Of a stretch of DNA of 6,705 nt, positions 4,746-6,705 are shown piece by piece; the first letter of the stretch is position 1; each line of letters starts with the position of its first letter. The position numbers were made by a program, and so were the translations under genes. Under the pieces are notes generated by a model. The model saw only the letters and a program-made list of their open reading frames with translations, was not told where the DNA came from and searched no databases. This DNA comes from a bacterium (lineage in GTDB: Bacteria > Actinomycetota > Acidimicrobiia > Acidimicrobiales > CATQHL01): positions 1 through 6,705 of the forward strand of contig JAPONU010000171.1 in assembly GCA_026713745.1 (NCBI GenBank), read 5' to 3'.

Positions 4746-6497
4746 TCAGTGCCGGAAGGCGCGTTGACCGGTGAACACCATGGCGATGCCGTGGCGGTTG
4801 GCGGCTTCGACGACCTCGGCGTCGCGGACCGAGCCCCCCGGTTGGACGACGGCGGTGCAGCCCGCCTTCAGCGCCCCGTCGAGGCCGTCGGCGAACGGGA
4901 GGAAGGCGTCGCTGGCGCAGGCGCCGCCCCGGCCGCGGTCGCCGGCCTTGGCGGCGGCGATGCGTCCCGCGTCGCGGCGGTTCTGCTGCCCGGCGCCGAT
5001 GCCCACGGCGCAGCGGTCCTTCGCCACGACGATGGCGTTGGAACTCACAGCGGCCACGACCCGCCAGGCGAACGCAAGGTCGCGCCATTCCTCGTCGGTG
5101 GGTCGGCGCTCGGTCACCACGTCCCAGCCGGTGACGTCGTCGAGCGGGTCGACCCCGCCATCGCCCGCCTCGCGGGAACGGAACTCCCGCGGATCACCTC
5201 CAGCGGGGCCAGTGTCAGCGAGCGGGTCGACCCCGCCATCGCCCGCCTCGCGGGAAGAGAACTCCCGCGGATCACCTCCAGCGGGGCCAGTGTCAGCGAC
5301 GCCGGGCGCTGTCTGAACCAGGAAGGTGTCGCCCAGCGAGCGCAGTTGCAGCCCCGGCACCTCCGGAGCAGCTGCCTGCAGGATGCGCAGGTTTCGCTTG
5401 GCCTTCAGCCGCTCGAGAGCGTCGGCGTCGTAGCCAGGGGCCACAACCACCTCGGTGAACACGTCAGCCAGCGAGTCCGCTACCTCGGCTGTGACCAGCC
5501 GGTTGAGCGCCACGACAGCGCCGAACGCCGAGACAGGGTCGCAGGCGTGTGCCCGGCGGTAGGCCTCGGCGAGGTCGACGTGAGCGGCGGCCCCGCAGGG
5601 GTTGGCGTGCTTCACCACAACGACAGATGGGTCGGGGCCGAGGGCGTGCACCAGGCGCCAGGCCGCGTCGGCGTCGTAGACGTTGAGGTACGACATCTGC
5701 TTGCCACCGAGCTGGTTGACCCCGTCCCACCAACTCGCCGCATCGTCGGTGCGGTAGCGAGCGCCCTGCTGGCCCGGGTTCTCCCCGTAGCGCAGTACTT
5801 CGGCACGCTGCAGCCGCAGGACCAGCGAGGGCGGCAGCGCCTCGCGCGCGGCTTCGTCCAGGGGGCCCGGCGCGGGGGCAACGGCCGGCCCGGGCACGGA
5901 GGTTCCTGAGGACAGCTCGCTGGAGGTCTCTCCTGCGGCGTGTTCGGGGGCGCCGGCGTCCAGCCAGGCCACGACCGTGGAGTCATAGTCCGAGCAGTGG
6001 GCGAAGGCCTTGCGCGCCAGGCGGCGGCGCAGCGCGTCGCTGAGGGCGCCGGTCGACTCCAGCTCCTCGAGCACGGCGCCGTAGTCAACGGGGTCCACGA
6101 CGACACCCACGTGGGCGTGGTTCTTGGCGGCGGCCCGCAGCATGGCGGGGCCGCCGATGTCGATCATCTCGACCGAGGGCGCCGAGGCGAACGGGTACAG
6201 GTTGCAGACCACCAGGTCGATGGGCGCGCCACCGGCCGCGGCGAGGTCGGCCAGGTGCTCCGGCTTGGAGCGGTCGGCCAGGATGCCGCCGTGCACCACC
6301 GGGTGGATGGTCTTCACCCGCCCGTCCAGCATCTCCGGCACACCGGTCACGTCGGCCACCTCGGTCACGTCCACGCCGCCGTCCCGCAGCGCCCCGGCCG
6401 TCCCCCCGCTGGAGATGATCTCCCAGCCAAGAGCGACCAGCCGAGTGGCCAACTCCACAGCTCCCGAACGGTCCGAGACCGAGATCAGCGCACGCAC
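4746..6497 (-). CDS. purH: Bifunctional AICAR transformylase / IMP cyclohydrolase
   Basis: This cytoplasmic enzyme formylates AICAR with 10-formyl-tetrahydrofolate and closes FAICAR to IMP, the last two steps of purine synthesis. With GTG 6497 it has 583 residues. The cyclohydrolase domain (1-180) shows ALISVSDRSG, SSGGTAGAL, LDGRVKTIHP (K62, T63), NLYPF (N99, Y101), IDIGGP (D113) and AAAKNH (K125). After a Pro/Ala-rich linker (181-222) the transformylase domain shows LRYGENPGQ, VKHANPCG (catalytic K296 and H297), SAFGAVV, SNAIVVAKD, GIGAGQQNRRDA, SDAFLPFADG and the end FRH. GTG 6497 is chosen because family homology begins with RALISVSD; an ATG at 6554 would add 19 unconserved residues. Oddities are a tandem insert of about 52 residues (401-452), Gly242 where the family usually has His in the GENPHQ motif, and a short loop after NLYPF. 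E. coli PurH has 529 residues, so the inserts explain the extra length. Confidence 0.96.
   Translation of the reverse strand: MRALISVSDRSGAVELATRLVALGWEIISSGGTAGALRDGGVDVTEVADVTGVPEMLDGRVKTIHPVVHGGILADRSKPEHLADLAAAGGAPIDLVVCNLYPFASAPSVEMIDIGGPAMLRAAAKNHAHVGVVVDPVDYGAVLEELESTGALSDALRRRLARKAFAHCSDYDSTVVAWLDAGAPEHAAGETSSELSSGTSVPGPAVAPAPGPLDEAAREALPPSLVLRLQRAEVLRYGENPGQQGARYRTDDAASWWDGVNQLGGKQMSYLNVYDADAAWRLVHALGPDPSVVVVKHANPCGAAAHVDLAEAYRRAHACDPVSAFGAVVALNRLVTAEVADSLADVFTEVVVAPGYDADALERLKAKRNLRILQAAAPEVPGLQLRSLGDTFLVQTAPGVADTGPAGGDPREFSSREAGDGGVDPLADTGPAGGDPREFRSREAGDGGVDPLDDVTGWDVVTERRPTDEEWRDLAFAWRVVAAVSSNAIVVAKDRCAVGIGAGQQNRRDAGRIAAAKAGDRGRGGACASDAFLPFADGLDGALKAGCTAVVQPGGSVRDAEVVEAANRHGIAMVFTGQRAFRH
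5141..5299 (-). repeat. 78-base tandem repeat inside purH, with internal palindromes
   Basis: Two head-to-tail units, 5141-5218 and 5219-5296, are followed by three further matching bases. They differ at only two adjacent positions (5179-5180 CG against 5257-5258 GA). Each unit is 26 codons and stays in frame, encoding ADTGPAGGDPREF, then SSR or RSR, then EAGDGGVDPL. Each holds a perfect inverted repeat CGCGGGA/TCCCGCG (5171-5177 with 5185-5191, and 5249-5255 with 5263-5269), and both differences fall in its seven-base loop. The insert lies in the transformylase domain between TFLVQT and GWDVVTERRPT, normally a short exposed linker. Confidence 0.95.
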
Positions 6498-6503
6498 ACC
6501 CCC

Positions 6504-6509
6504 ATTATC
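6504..6509 (-). promoter_or_regulatory. -10 box (GATAAT) of purH, leaderless spacing
   Basis: On the minus strand GATAAT (one mismatch to TATAAT) is followed by six bases (GGGGGT) and the GTG start at 6497. A transcript would begin at or next to the G of GTG. No clear -35 is visible. The same geometry occurs at the P450 start, and it supports GTG 6497 over ATG 6554. Confidence 0.5.
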
Positions 6510-6595
6510 GGCCGAGCAGCACCCCAACGAGCACTCCCGGGGCGCAGACGCCACCGCCTGCGCTTCGCATTTCGGCTGGACAGGCCTCTTGACTG

Positions 6596-6705
6596 TCAGG
6601 CGATCCCGAAGTGGTCCGCGATGGCGTCAACGCGGACCTTGACATAGTGCAACTCGTCCTGGAGGCCGCGCTGGCCGACTTCCAACGCTTCGAGACGTTC
6701 CCCGT
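6596..6705 (-). CDS. C-terminal 35 residues of an unidentified protein (partial)
   Basis: An open minus-strand frame enters from the right edge and ends at TGA (6596-6598). The tail begins GERLEALEVGQRGLQDEL and ends ADHFGIA. It is rich in Leu, Glu, Val and Arg with roughly heptad spacing of hydrophobic residues, suggesting a coiled-coil or long-helix end. Codons favour G/C at the third position, as in the neighbouring genes. The gene ends 98 bases upstream of the purH start, and purH has its own promoter-like box, so co-transcription is possible but not required. The family cannot be identified from this fragment. Confidence 0.6.
   Translation of the reverse strand, partial: GERLEALEVGQRGLQDELHYVKVRVDAIADHFGIA

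Noticed and set aside
6498..6554. purH start at ATG 6554
   Set aside because: It adds 19 residues with no similarity to PurH and runs through the likely -10 box. GTG 6497 begins just before the conserved RALISVSD.

Overview
The window is very GC-rich (roughly two thirds to 70% G+C by eye), and the real genes strongly prefer G or C at the third codon position. This points to a high-GC actinobacterium. The mix of genes would fit an Acidimicrobiia-type lineage, but no marker here settles that. Some genes appear to start as leaderless transcripts, with a -10 hexamer, six bases and then the start codon. That habit is common in actinobacteria.

Layout. Positions 1-603 hold the 5' part of an IS630-family insertion sequence whose transposase reads leftward off the window. 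Positions 604-753 are a gene-less junction with one hairpin. Rightward genes follow: a small ribbon-helix-helix DNA-binding protein (754-1185), a possible 38-residue small ORF (1224-1340), and a complete cytochrome P450 (1350-2579). A 30-base direct repeat occurs twice just upstream of the P450. Each copy carries a -10-like box, and the second copy ends exactly at the P450 start codon. Positions 2580-2744 are a convergent intergenic region with three hairpins and a G-rich tract.

Everything to the right is on the minus strand. Read in transcription order from the right edge, it contains the C-terminal tail of an unidentified protein (6596-6705) and then purH (4746-6497), the bifunctional enzyme of the last two steps of IMP synthesis. 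A GC-rich hairpin lies just after purH. Next is a likely two-gene operon: a DUF2237 protein (4136-4513) and, 29 bases later, a secreted protein made of three tandem single-Cache domains (2733-4106).

The points most worth a second look are these. First, the P450 promoter appears to be duplicated at a 61-base interval. Second, purH carries an in-frame 78-base tandem duplication, each unit holding a perfect palindrome, which adds a roughly 50-residue insert to a housekeeping enzyme. Third, the triple-Cache protein has a signal peptide but no membrane anchor or signalling domain. I see no CRISPR array, tRNA, rRNA or recognisable defence system.
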